Shown here: positions 32,796 to 41,406 of the stretch, in pieces
Layout of the letters: every line of letters starts with the position of its first letter
How positions within the stretch are numbered: position 1 is the first letter of the stretch
From: Intestinibacillus sp. Marseille-P6563
Lineage (GTDB): Bacteria > Bacillota > Clostridia > Oscillospirales > Butyricicoccaceae
Assembly: GCF_900604335.1 (NCBI RefSeq)
Contig: NZ_UWOD01000002.1
Location: 372,001 to 436,000, forward strand
Direction: 5' to 3'
Length of the DNA stretch: 64,000 bases
Translations under genes and position numbers: made by a program
Notes under the pieces: model-generated
What the model saw: only the letters and a program-made list of their open reading frames with translations
Told to the model about the DNA's origin: nothing
The model's database searches: none

Positions 32796-34345
32796 TCATG
32801 AATAAAAATATGAAAATCACGGTATTTTCACAGATCTATAATACTCCCGCTGTCATGTTGCGCCGCTGTATCGAAAGTGTACTGCACCAAAGCTATGAAA
32901 ATTTTGAGTTTCTCATCATTGACAATGGCTCCACAGATGACACAAAGCATATTTTGGAGGAATACCGCGATCTAGATCCCCGTATTCATCTGACCCGATT
33001 TGAGGACAATAAAATCGGTTATCGTGCTGTCAAATTTGCTGCAAATACAGCAACCGGTGAGTACATTACCAATATCGATTCTGATGATTGGTTTGAATCC
33101 GATTTTCTGGAAAGCATGCTGACTTTTGTATGTGAAAATGAGCTGGATATCGCAGCTACGGGTTCTTACTTTGTGGATGAAGATGGCAAGCTGCTCGGAA
33201 AGAGAAATCTTCCGAATAAACTCATCCTTCCATCCGCACAGTTCGCAGAAAGCTATCCCTATTATCATGCCTTTTATCGTACCATTTGGGGTAAACTTGT
33301 CCGAACTTGCATCTTTCAGCGTTATCACTACGATGATATCCAAATAAAATATGGCGGAGATACATATTGTGCTTTTCTCTGGCTTCGCGCCGCTTCCCGG
33401 ATGGGAGTGACAAACCAGATTTTACACCACTATACGATCCGAAAAAATTCATCTTCTTATCTTTATGATCCCGCTCGTTTTGATTCCGATATCACTCTCT
33501 ATCATCATGCGGTAGATTTTCTCTCGTCCTATGGACCTGTTTCATCAAAAAATCGAAAATTTATCACGATCGTTTATGCCAATGCGATCCAAGATACCCT
33601 CAACGTCATAGCAAATTCGTCCCTTGCTCCAGTAGAAAAACTGCTCGAATACCGACATATTGCTACGCATCCTCTGACCGTATCAGCATATCGTTGGAAG
33701 GATCCAGCCATAGCAAACAGCCGGCGTTTTCTTCTGATCTGTGCATGCAATACAGTGCTCCAACTCTCATCCGATACAGAAAATGAAAATTTTAAAGCTA
33801 TCGTGCAAGGGCTTTGTCCCAAATGCAGTATCGCAGCAACACGGAAAGCGCTGCCACTGCTTCTAAATAAGGCACTGCAAGATCCTTTCCTCCTGGATGA
33901 TCTGGATACTTTGGCCGAACAGTTACTGAAGATATCCCTCTATGCTTCCGATGATTTATCCTTGCAAATCCTCTCCAAATTGGCTATCCATAAACCAATG
34001 CTTGTATGGATGGAAGATATCCAGTTTCCTTGCTATTATCCCGCGATCTATTGGCATGTATGGCAAGAGCGTTACAAAGAGGCGCTCGAAAAGATGATAG
34101 ACCTCGTACAAAATGGGGCCATCCAACATTCTCAGGAAACCTTTTATCAGCTTTTTATCAACCTGTCTGCCAAGCTTGGACAAGAAAATGCATTTATTTT
34201 TGGCAAAATCCAATTGGCGTGGTTTTACTTCACCCAACATCGTTTTAAATCGTGTAAAACGCTTATCACGGAGTTGGAAGAAATGGGGCTCCAGGAAGAT
34301 GAGAGCGTATTGTCGCTTCGACAAGCACTGGATACGGACATATAG
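32792..34345 (+). CDS. Family 2 glycosyltransferase with C-terminal extension
   Basis: A 517-residue protein. The N-terminal GT-A domain (about 8-230) has ITVFSQIYNTPAVMLRRCIES, FLIIDNGSTDDT and the metal-binding NIDSDDW. The C-terminal half is helical and lacks known motifs. It closes the glycan island and is followed by a bidirectional terminator. Donor and acceptor are unknown; flagellin or a surface polymer are the reasonable acceptors. Confidence 0.8.
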   Translation: MIMNKNMKITVFSQIYNTPAVMLRRCIESVLHQSYENFEFLIIDNGSTDDTKHILEEYRDLDPRIHLTRFEDNKIGYRAVKFAANTATGEYITNIDSDDWFESDFLESMLTFVCENELDIAATGSYFVDEDGKLLGKRNLPNKLILPSAQFAESYPYYHAFYRTIWGKLVRTCIFQRYHYDDIQIKYGGDTYCAFLWLRAASRMGVTNQILHHYTIRKNSSSYLYDPARFDSDITLYHHAVDFLSSYGPVSSKNRKFITIVYANAIQDTLNVIANSSLAPVEKLLEYRHIATHPLTVSAYRWKDPAIANSRRFLLICACNTVLQLSSDTENENFKAIVQGLCPKCSIAATRKALPLLLNKALQDPFLLDDLDTLAEQLLKISLYASDDLSLQILSKLAIHKPMLVWMEDIQFPCYYPAIYWHVWQERYKEALEKMIDLVQNGAIQHSQETFYQLFINLSAKLGQENAFIFGKIQLAWFYFTQHRFKSCKTLITELEEMGLQEDESVLSLRQALDTDI

Positions 34346-34373
34346 AAAAAGGCGGAGGAAGCTCCGCCTTTTT
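34346..34373. terminator. Bidirectional terminator between convergent genes
   Basis: A 12-bp stem (34346-34357 with 34362-34373) with A residues left and T residues right separates the glycan island from the leftward symporter gene. Confidence 0.92.
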
Positions 34374-34394
34374 CTAATTTACAGGATTAAGGAA

Positions 34395-35777
34395 TTAACA
34401 AATGCTGTCTCGTTTGGATAGCTCATGCTTGATTACATTATAACGCGCATCACTGACCGGATACGCAATCATCAGCAAAGCATAAATCAGCGCTACCAAA
34501 CCGGGAACCAAAGACATCATACTATTGATGCCACTTAAAACACTTGCATTCTGCACTGCATTGGGCACATATCCCAAAGCATCGTTGGTAATCGAAATCA
34601 CGGCCGGAGCCAGTGCACCGCCGACTTTGCACATAAAGGAAGTAAACGCATACAGGAAGCCAGAAGCACTGACACCAGATTCATAATAGCTGTAATCGAT
34701 TGCGTCAGGCGTCATGGAGTACAACATGGTCATATAAGCGCCCATGCCCACACCGCTGAGGAAATTAAGCACATAAAACGTAGCAAAATGCGTGGTTGGC
34801 GGGAACCAGAAAACCGCCACCGTTGGAATCGCAAAGAGCAGAACTTCCAACATCATTGCGCGTCCTTTATGCCGCAGCCAACGATGGATGGACGGTGCAA
34901 TCAATGTACCGACAACGTTTGCAACACCCATGACCACACCAAACTGTACACTCATGGCCGAGTTTCCACAGAAATAGCGGAAATAATACGGATAGATTGC
35001 CGCACGCCCGTAATATACGAATCCATGGAACAAAAATGCCAAAATAATGATGAAAATCGGACGGCTCCGGAAACTGCGTACCCGTTGTGCCATCGTCACT
35101 TTGGGCTGCGATTCCGGAATTTTTACCACTTCGCGGCACCGGAATGCTGTAATCCAGAGCAGCGGAACCGCAATCACACAGAAGAGTGCCACAGCACCTA
35201 AATAAGAAACTTGCGCGCTGCCCGAGCGGCTTTCGAACCATTCGAGTACCATGGGAGCGACAGCAATAACGCCCATATTCCCCAGAAAAACGCAGGCAAA
35301 ACGCAGCCGGGAAAGTTTGGAACGTTCGTGGGAATCGGTTGTAATGGCGCCCATGACCACGCCGTAGGGCATGTTTGTCGCCGTCGACGAACAGACGACG
35401 ATACAATAGGTCGCATATACATAGACGAGTTTCAGTGCATTGGGCCAACTTGGGTGCGCCCAGAACAGGAGAATGGTGGATAATCCCAGCAAAAAGCTGC
35501 CCCATTGAATCCATTTTTTATAAGTACCTGTGCGCTGCTTGGTTCGATCTGCCATTGCGCCGATAATGGGATCGTTGATATCATCAAAGATACGGACCAC
35601 TAGCATTAACGTGGTGACCGCAAAAGCACTGATGCCAAATACATCCGTATAAAAGATCAGCAAATAGGAACTGACCCAAAAGTAAATCAGGTTATAGCCT
35701 AAGTCATCGACTGCATATTCAATTTTCTGAAAAAACGAAAGTTTTACGTCCGTAGCCAGGCGATCATTCGGGTTCAT
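34395..35777 (-). CDS. GPH-family sugar:cation symporter (MelB-like)
   Basis: A 460-residue transporter with about 12 membrane helices. RIFDDINDPIIGAMADRT between helices 2 and 3 is the family signature. It would import a glycoside, pentoside or uronide with a cation. The ATG at 35777 follows GGAGGAG and overlaps the stop of the upstream dehydrogenase by four bases, so the two act together. It is related to, but distinct from, the symporter at 11164-12534. Confidence 0.87.
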   Translation of the reverse strand: MNPNDRLATDVKLSFFQKIEYAVDDLGYNLIYFWVSSYLLIFYTDVFGISAFAVTTLMLVVRIFDDINDPIIGAMADRTKQRTGTYKKWIQWGSFLLGLSTILLFWAHPSWPNALKLVYVYATYCIVVCSSTATNMPYGVVMGAITTDSHERSKLSRLRFACVFLGNMGVIAVAPMVLEWFESRSGSAQVSYLGAVALFCVIAVPLLWITAFRCREVVKIPESQPKVTMAQRVRSFRSRPIFIIILAFLFHGFVYYGRAAIYPYYFRYFCGNSAMSVQFGVVMGVANVVGTLIAPSIHRWLRHKGRAMMLEVLLFAIPTVAVFWFPPTTHFATFYVLNFLSGVGMGAYMTMLYSMTPDAIDYSYYESGVSASGFLYAFTSFMCKVGGALAPAVISITNDALGYVPNAVQNASVLSGINSMMSLVPGLVALIYALLMIAYPVSDARYNVIKHELSKRDSIC

Positions 35778-36970
35778 TTGGCTCCTCCTTCCCCATCTGC
35801 CATGCACTGGTGCACCAATGCATATACATCGTCTCGGGTGACCGGCTTGGGATGCGCATCCATATCTTGTTTATAAGCCGTGAAACACAGGTCGACAAAA
35901 GCATCCACATCTTTTTCCTGCAAGCCGTAACCGGAAAAAGAAACATGCACATCGAGGTCTTGATAAAGGCTTGCCAAAATTTCCGGAAGAGCTGCGGCTT
36001 TTTCGGAGGTTGTCATATGGGACACCATCGGACCATTCAGAATTTCTGCCACTTTTGCGAAGCGGTCCTCTGCATATGGAATGGTCCATGCAATCACTTG
36101 CGGAATGCAAGCTGCCAGGGTGCCCCCATGCGGTGCATCGGTAAAGGCACTCAGGGGTTGTCCCATAGCATGCGGCAAGCAGACACCTGCATTGGAGAAC
36201 GCAGCGCCAGCCAAAGTGCAAGAAAGCGCCATTTGACTGCGAGCCCCTAAATCCCTACCGTTGTGTACGGCCTGTCGAATACTTCTCGCAAAGAGTTCCA
36301 TCGCGTGGAGCGCCAAGGCATCCGAAAAACTATTATGCCCTTTGCAGATATAGGCTTCAAAGGCATGGGCAAAGGTATCGATACCGGTCAGAGCTGTTAA
36401 CTGTGGCGGAATGGTCTGCATGAGCTCCGGATCGATCATTGCAATCTTGTGATATAAGTACGGCGTAATAATCGTACATTTTCGTACCTGCTCCGGATTG
36501 TTGATCACCGCAAATTGTGTGGCTTCGGTTCCGGTGCCAGCCGTGGTCGGAATGGCAATCAGCGGCAATCCCGGGCCTTGCGGACGTCGTACATTCTCTC
36601 CTTGCCGTTCGGTATAATCCCAACACTTTCCACCCCATTTTGCGGTTAATGCAATTGCCTTGGCGGTATCAATCGCACTGCCGCCACCAATGGCAATGAC
36701 CAGCTCGCAGCCTTCTTGCCGACATTGTTCTGCCCCTTCATCGATGGAAGTATGCCGTGGATTGGGCACGATATCGGAAAAAACCACCGTCGAAATTCCA
36801 TATTGGGACAGATCTTCAATCAACTCTTTCTCTGTTTGGGTTCCCTTGAGGAAAGGATCCAAAGCAATAAATGCCTTTTTTCCATAGGGAGCTGCAATTT
36901 GGCCAAGTTGTCGGCGTATTCCTTCACCGATATGAAGTTGTGTTGGAAATTGAAACGTAAAAGTTTGCAT
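35774..36970 (-). CDS. Iron-containing alcohol dehydrogenase
   Basis: A 398-residue group III alcohol dehydrogenase. IAIGGGSAIDTAKA binds NAD(P), PTTAGTGTEAT is the second nucleotide motif, and TGIDTFAHAFEAYICKGHN contains iron-ligand histidines. It would reduce an aldehyde to an alcohol, or the reverse, in fermentation of the sugar brought in by the coupled symporter. The ATG at 36970 has GGGAGGTT upstream; earlier frame extends across the promoter and is ignored. Lactaldehyde, glyceraldehyde or butyraldehyde are possible substrates. Confidence 0.88.
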   Translation of the reverse strand: MQTFTFQFPTQLHIGEGIRRQLGQIAAPYGKKAFIALDPFLKGTQTEKELIEDLSQYGISTVVFSDIVPNPRHTSIDEGAEQCRQEGCELVIAIGGGSAIDTAKAIALTAKWGGKCWDYTERQGENVRRPQGPGLPLIAIPTTAGTGTEATQFAVINNPEQVRKCTIITPYLYHKIAMIDPELMQTIPPQLTALTGIDTFAHAFEAYICKGHNSFSDALALHAMELFARSIRQAVHNGRDLGARSQMALSCTLAGAAFSNAGVCLPHAMGQPLSAFTDAPHGGTLAACIPQVIAWTIPYAEDRFAKVAEILNGPMVSHMTTSEKAAALPEILASLYQDLDVHVSFSGYGLQEKDVDAFVDLCFTAYKQDMDAHPKPVTRDDVYALVHQCMADGEGGAK

Positions 36971-36993
36971 AGAGAGAACCTCCCAACTATAAT

Positions 36994-37005
36994 ATTGTAT
37001 ACAAT
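36994..37005. promoter_or_regulatory. GntR-type operator upstream of the dehydrogenase
   Basis: ATTGTATACAAT is a perfect 12-bp palindrome of the TTGTATACAA type bound by many GntR-family repressors. It lies between the promoter and the start codon in a very AT-rich leader. No GntR gene is in the window. Confidence 0.6.
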
Positions 37006-37034
37006 TATATATAATATAATTATATATCGATGTA

Positions 37035-37063
37035 AGTATACATTTAATGCACAAATATGTCAA
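37035..37063 (-). promoter_or_regulatory. Sigma-A promoter of the dehydrogenase/symporter operon
   Basis: On the minus strand a perfect TTGACA (37058-37063) is followed after 17 bases by TATACT (37035-37040), about 65 bases upstream of the ATG. Confidence 0.85.
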
Positions 37064-37110
37064 TCCATTTTCCAAAAAATTGTGAAATTTCAATGAATTT
37101 TTATTTGCAG

Positions 37111-37164
37111 AAAAAATATCCCCAAAGCCCGGTCTTTTCGATCCGTTCTTTGGGGATATTTTTT
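37111..37164. terminator. Bidirectional terminator
   Basis: A 17-bp A/T-flanked stem (37111-37127 with 37148-37164) with a 20-base loop ends the tyrosine phosphatase gene, with T residues on both strands. Confidence 0.85.
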
Positions 37165-37185
37165 GTTTGTTCTTTTGTATTCCGC

Positions 37186-37644
37186 TTATGCCTTCTGACC
37201 CAGATATTTTAATAGCCCTGCGCAGCCCTCTTGCACATCCTGCCAAGTCGCTTCGAAATCGCGCGTATACCATGGATCTGCAACATTGCCCGGACGGTCA
37301 GTATAATCGAGCAGCAGATGTATCTTCTCTGAAACATCTTCACCGCAGATACGACGCATGCCACGCAAGTTCGATGCATCCATGCCAATGAGCAAATCAA
37401 ATGCATCATAGTCTTGTTTGTTCATCTGACGCGCCACCTTGCCAGCGCAAGAAAGCCCATGCCGTTCCATCAGCTTACGAGCCGGCGGATACACGGGGTT
37501 GCCAAGTTCCTCAACACTCACCGCAGCCGATTCGATGTCGAAGTCATCTTCCAACCCTGCTTTTTTTACCATATCTTTCATGACAAACTCGGCCATTGGG
37601 CTCCTGCAAATATTGCCGTGGCACACGAAAAGGATTTTTATCAT
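37186..37644 (-). CDS. Low-molecular-weight protein tyrosine phosphatase
   Basis: A 152-residue phosphatase. VCHGNICRSPM carries the C-x5-R catalytic loop (Cys8, Arg14), and DPWYTRDF near residue 125 provides the general acid Asp. Such enzymes dephosphorylate tyrosine or arginine on proteins; in Firmicutes they often control kinases of polysaccharide export. The chosen ATG at 37644 gives the family N-terminus. The longer frame upstream overlaps the PHP gene in another phase and is not coding. Confidence 0.9.
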   Translation of the reverse strand: MIKILFVCHGNICRSPMAEFVMKDMVKKAGLEDDFDIESAAVSVEELGNPVYPPARKLMERHGLSCAGKVARQMNKQDYDAFDLLIGMDASNLRGMRRICGEDVSEKIHLLLDYTDRPGNVADPWYTRDFEATWQDVQEGCAGLLKYLGQKA

Positions 37645-37683
37645 CGTTCTATCACTCCTCATACGCTCTCCCCCAAAAGCAAA

Positions 37684-37728
37684 GAGAGCCAGACTTGCAC
37701 TCCTTATCATAGCACAAGTTTGGCTCTC
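37684..37728 (-). terminator. Terminator of the mannose-PTS operon
   Basis: A 14-bp stem with one wobble (37684-37697 with 37715-37728) is followed on the minus strand by TTTGCTTTT. It lies just after the PHP gene stop at 37746. Confidence 0.75.
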
Positions 37729-37745
37729 CGCATAGATTTGCCATG

Positions 37746-38627
37746 TCAGTCCAGCGCAGCCAACAGCATCTCCCGCGCCTTGGATTCCATGCCCGAAAAA
37801 TCGATGTCGCCCACTTCGAGATCCGGCTTGATCCTTCCATGAAAATCGCTGCCGCCTGTGACCAGCAATCCCTTTTGCTGCGTTTTTTCCAGATAAAATG
37901 CCGTCTGTGCGGCATTGTGATATCTGGTGAACACTTCCACACCATCCAATGGAAGCGTCAGCACTGCATCCACATCCGTGCCATTTTTCAAACTCGCGCC
38001 CGGATGTGCCAAAACCGCAATACCGCCAGCTGCATGAATCCAGTCGATCACCTGTCCCGCCGACGGGAAATCCACCGGCTGATAGGCCGGTTTGCCGGGC
38101 GCACACACCGACCAATAGAAGTTCACCAGTGGCCGGTCAGACAGTTCACCGCCAGGAAGCAAGGGACGCAGCAGCGGATGCTGCTGATTTTCGGCCAGCT
38201 GCAAAGCCGACGCGGCAATCCCTTCGGCGGATACGATGCCGCCTTTGGCCTGTTCGAGCACCTGCTCCCGCTCAAACCGAATCCCCAAGGCTTCTACGGC
38301 GTCCATCAGCCGCACGCCGGCCTGTGTCTGCAAAGCACGGATTTCATGCAGCGCCTGTTTAAGCGTCTGGTCCGCAATATCCAAGCCATACCCCAGAATG
38401 TGCAGATTGTGTCCATGCTCCATGCAGTCGAGCTCAATACCGGGAATCGTCCGCACGCCAAGCTGGGCGCCGCGCCACATAAATTCGGCCACGCCCTCGA
38501 CCGAATTGTGGTCGGTGAGCGCTGCCAGGGTCATTCCATTTTGCCGGCATCGTTCGGCCAAGCCTCGCGGGGAAATCTCCTCATCCAGACTGGCCGAAGA
38601 GTGCATGTGTAAATCGGTTTGTGCCAT
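37746..38627 (-). CDS. PHP-domain metal-dependent phosphoesterase
   Basis: A 293-residue PHP protein of the TrpH/YciV type. DLHMHS near the N-terminus (His7, His9), LTDHNSVEG, PGIELDC and GSDFHG near the C-terminus are the metal-binding motifs. Related proteins hydrolyse 3',5'-bisphosphonucleotides or act as 5'-3' exonucleases on RNA ends. It follows the HAD gene by 17 bases and ends the PTS transcript. A link to sugar uptake is not obvious. Confidence 0.85.
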   Translation of the reverse strand: MAQTDLHMHSSASLDEEISPRGLAERCRQNGMTLAALTDHNSVEGVAEFMWRGAQLGVRTIPGIELDCMEHGHNLHILGYGLDIADQTLKQALHEIRALQTQAGVRLMDAVEALGIRFEREQVLEQAKGGIVSAEGIAASALQLAENQQHPLLRPLLPGGELSDRPLVNFYWSVCAPGKPAYQPVDFPSAGQVIDWIHAAGGIAVLAHPGASLKNGTDVDAVLTLPLDGVEVFTRYHNAAQTAFYLEKTQQKGLLVTGGSDFHGRIKPDLEVGDIDFSGMESKAREMLLAALD

Positions 38628-38644
38628 TGCCGGCCTCCTGTTCC

Positions 38645-39451
38645 TCAGGTGAAAAGATGATATACTGCTTGGGCGACGCCATCGTGATCGCAGTCCGCGG
38701 TGACATACTGGGCGAGCGCTTTGAGTGCCGGATCGGCATTGCCCATCGCGACCGGCATCCCGACCGCGCGCAGCATGGCAGCGTCGTTGTCGCTGTCGCC
38801 GATGGCGACCATTTCCTCCGGGGCAACGCCCAGCATCTGCCCCAGCCGAACCAGTGCCATGCCCTTGTCCACTCCTTCGGGCATGACCTCAAAATTATCG
38901 GCGCCCGAATTGGTGATCGTTACATGCGGCAGCAACCGAATGGTTTGCAGTGCCTTCTCGAGGTCTTCCTGCGCGCCGATGGCATAGACCTTGGTAACAT
39001 CCAAGTTGCGCTGCCGGATGGCTCCGGCGATGTCCTCCAACACGACCTTGTTGGCGTGGAATCCCTCGACCCGGTAATTGACTACGAAATCCCGGTCGGA
39101 AAACGGGTTGATAAAGATTTTATCGCCCACATAGATCATCACGCGCACGGGCAAATCCTGCACGGCGGCAACGGCTTGCGCCCCCACCTCGCAGGGCATG
39201 GCCCAGCTTTCCAAAATCCGCTCGTCGGATGCCGTGGCAATGGCTGCGCCGCCCGCGGTGACCATATGGTCGTCGCAAACGATCTCGCGCGCAAATTCCG
39301 CGGCTTCACCGACAATGCGCCCGGTGGACAGCACCACATAGATGCCGCGCTCCTTGACCCAGGCCAGCGCCTTGCGGGTCTCGGGGGTAATTTCCTTTTT
39401 CGAATTGAGCAGCGTGCCGTCCAAATCGAGCGCCAGCAAACGATATTTCAT
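38645..39451 (-). CDS. Cof-type HAD-superfamily phosphatase
   Basis: A 268-residue type IIB HAD phosphatase. LALDLDGTLLN is at the N-terminus and AIGDSDNDAAML in the C-terminal part. It is the second HAD gene in this operon and is as different from the first as from the one in the sucrose operon. It probably dephosphorylates a sugar phosphate; the specific compound is unknown. Confidence 0.88.
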   Translation of the reverse strand: MKYRLLALDLDGTLLNSKKEITPETRKALAWVKERGIYVVLSTGRIVGEAAEFAREIVCDDHMVTAGGAAIATASDERILESWAMPCEVGAQAVAAVQDLPVRVMIYVGDKIFINPFSDRDFVVNYRVEGFHANKVVLEDIAGAIRQRNLDVTKVYAIGAQEDLEKALQTIRLLPHVTITNSGADNFEVMPEGVDKGMALVRLGQMLGVAPEEMVAIGDSDNDAAMLRAVGMPVAMGNADPALKALAQYVTADCDHDGVAQAVYHLFT

Positions 39452-39466
39452 AAAACGGCGTCCTCC

Positions 39467-40267
39467 TTAAATCCATTGATAGATGGCCTGCGCTACCCCG
39501 GCCTGATCGTTGCTGCCGGTCACGCAGCGCGCCGCCTGTTTGGCAGCCGGGGACGCATTGCCCATGGCAATCCCCACCGCAGCGGCCCGCAGCAGACCGC
39601 AGTCAATATCATGGTCGCCCATGGCCATGGTCTGGCCGGCGTCGATGCCCAGCCGGTCACACAAAACCTGCATGGCATCCGCCTTTCCGGTGCCAGCTGG
39701 GACGATCTCCAAGTATTCTGCCTTGGAGCGCAGGCAGTCCAGATGGCCATTGTGAATCGATGCCATCATGGCGTCGATCTGCGCGGGTTCGCCCATGCAA
39801 AGCAGCTTATGCGCCCCTAGGTCCCAGTTTTGTATTCGGTCATGGAGTGGCCCCGGTATGGGGGACAGACCGGTAATCGCGCTTTCGTTTCGGCTCCAAC
39901 GGTCCTCGGTTTCGACAAACCAGTCCAGATCGCGGTATACGCTGACGTGCACGCCGTGCCGGACGCCCTCGTCGAGCACCGGCAGGACACTGGCAGCGGG
40001 AAGCCGCCGGTCATAGACCCGCTTGTCTCCCATCCAGATGAGCGCGCCGCCAAAGCTGGCCACCGGGCCGGGCACGCCCAGGGCCTGCTGGATGGGGAAA
40101 ATCGCCTGCGGCGGACGGGCCGACATCAGGCAGACCGTGACTCCTTGTTTGGCGGCATACTGGACTGCCGCCCGGTTTTCGGGCGGCAGTTGGTGAGAGG
40201 TGTTCAGCAGTGTGCCGTCGATGTCGAGGCACAGCAGGTTTATAGAAGAGATGATTTGTTCTTTCAT
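39467..40267 (-). CDS. Cof-type HAD-superfamily phosphatase
   Basis: A 266-residue HAD phosphatase with LCLDIDGTLLN and AMGDHDIDCGLL; the usual GDSxND motif has His in place of Ser and Ile-Asp in place of Asn-Asp, a mild deviation. I start it at the ATG at 40267, which overlaps the stop of the small membrane-protein gene by four bases; the longer frame is an artefact of high GC. It belongs to the mannose-family PTS operon. Confidence 0.85.
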   Translation of the reverse strand: MKEQIISSINLLCLDIDGTLLNTSHQLPPENRAAVQYAAKQGVTVCLMSARPPQAIFPIQQALGVPGPVASFGGALIWMGDKRVYDRRLPAASVLPVLDEGVRHGVHVSVYRDLDWFVETEDRWSRNESAITGLSPIPGPLHDRIQNWDLGAHKLLCMGEPAQIDAMMASIHNGHLDCLRSKAEYLEIVPAGTGKADAMQVLCDRLGIDAGQTMAMGDHDIDCGLLRAAAVGIAMGNASPAAKQAARCVTGSNDQAGVAQAIYQWI

Positions 40268-40548
40268 GTGCGTTCCACCGCTTGCAAGATGTGGGAAACG
40301 TTCCGCCGTCCGTTGCGGATACCCAGCCCGATGAGGGCCGCGCAGACCGCGCTGAGCACTGCCAGCACGATACCGGTCACGCCGCAAGCCAGGCGCATCC
40401 CGCTCCCCGCCAGGCCCCACCAGGCCAGGACAACGGCGCAGGAGGAAAGGACCATCGCATTGCGCATCCAACGCGCCAAGCGTTTCAAGGCATTCTGCTG
40501 CTGTTCTGCTTCGCGCAGCAGCAACATTTTACTCGGTTGTTTGGACAT
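40264..40548 (-). CDS. Small two-helix membrane protein
   Basis: A 94-residue protein with two hydrophobic segments (about 34-54 and 59-80) and a positively charged start. I do not recognise the family. The ATG at 40548 has AAGGAG nine bases upstream; an upstream in-frame ATG overlaps that site. It lies between the EIID gene and a HAD gene in one operon and might be an accessory of the PTS permease, which is speculation. Confidence 0.65.
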   Translation of the reverse strand: MSKQPSKMLLLREAEQQQNALKRLARWMRNAMVLSSCAVVLAWWGLAGSGMRLACGVTGIVLAVLSAVCAALIGLGIRNGRRNVSHILQAVERT

Positions 40549-40582
40549 TTCAAAACTCCTTTCCATCGGACGGACTTTCAGA

Positions 40583-41404
40583 TTAGTAGCTCAGCTGCGG
40601 GTCGAAGAATCCGAGCAGGACACCCACCAGCGCTACGGCAACCAAAATCAGCATGACGGTCGTGGGTGCCATTTTGCGCTTACTCATCAGCCAATAGCAG
40701 AACATCACGGCTGCCAGCGGTAAAATCTTGGGGAAAATCGTATCGAGTACGCCCTCTTGTAAAGCGATGTCGCCGGGCAGCACCATGGGGGTAGTAATCG
40801 AAATCCAGGTCGCGGCAACCGCACCGATAACGATGGTACCGAGCATGATGACCGATTCACGAATGGCGTTGGCCTTTTCGCCGACGATCATTTCGACCGC
40901 CTTACCGCCGAGCTGATAGCCTTTATAGTACAGCAGACGCATGCCAAGCGTCAACACAAGGTTATAAACCACGATGTAGAAGATGGCGCCGAGCGGCGAG
41001 CCGCCGGACGACATGCCCAGCGCAACGCCGAGCAAAATCGGGATGAGGGTACCGACCAGCAGGCTGTCGCCGATGCCGGCCACCGGACCCATCAGGCCGG
41101 CGCGGATACCGTTGATCATTTCGCCGTCGATTTCTTCGCCGTTGGCCTTGGCCTCTTCCAGGCCGGCAGTCATACCGACGATGACCGTGCCGAGCTGCGG
41201 CTCGGTGTTAAAGAATGCCGAATAGGTCTTGAGTGCTTCCTTCTGCTCTTCCTTGGTTTCATACAGTTCCTCGACCAGCGGAAGCATGGCGCACAGATAC
41301 CCGAAGGTCTGCATGTGTTCCTGCGAGAAGCAGGTCAGATGGCCATAATACCAGTTGCGGAAGGATTTGGCCAGCGCCTTTTTGGAAAGTTTCTTTTCAG
41401 CCAT
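40583..41404 (-). CDS. Mannose-family PTS component EIID
   Basis: A 273-residue integral component of a mannose/fructose/sorbose PTS permease. The conserved N-terminal part (SFRNWYYGHLTCFSQEHMQ), the GPVAGIGDSL motif and C-terminal membrane helices are typical. With EIIC it forms the sugar channel. It follows EIIC by two bases. The sugar could be mannose, glucosamine, fructose or a glycation product; the HAD genes downstream do not decide this. Confidence 0.92.
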   Translation of the reverse strand: MAEKKLSKKALAKSFRNWYYGHLTCFSQEHMQTFGYLCAMLPLVEELYETKEEQKEALKTYSAFFNTEPQLGTVIVGMTAGLEEAKANGEEIDGEMINGIRAGLMGPVAGIGDSLLVGTLIPILLGVALGMSSGGSPLGAIFYIVVYNLVLTLGMRLLYYKGYQLGGKAVEMIVGEKANAIRESVIMLGTIVIGAVAATWISITTPMVLPGDIALQEGVLDTIFPKILPLAAVMFCYWLMSKRKMAPTTVMLILVAVALVGVLLGFFDPQLSY

Positions 41405-41406
41405 GG

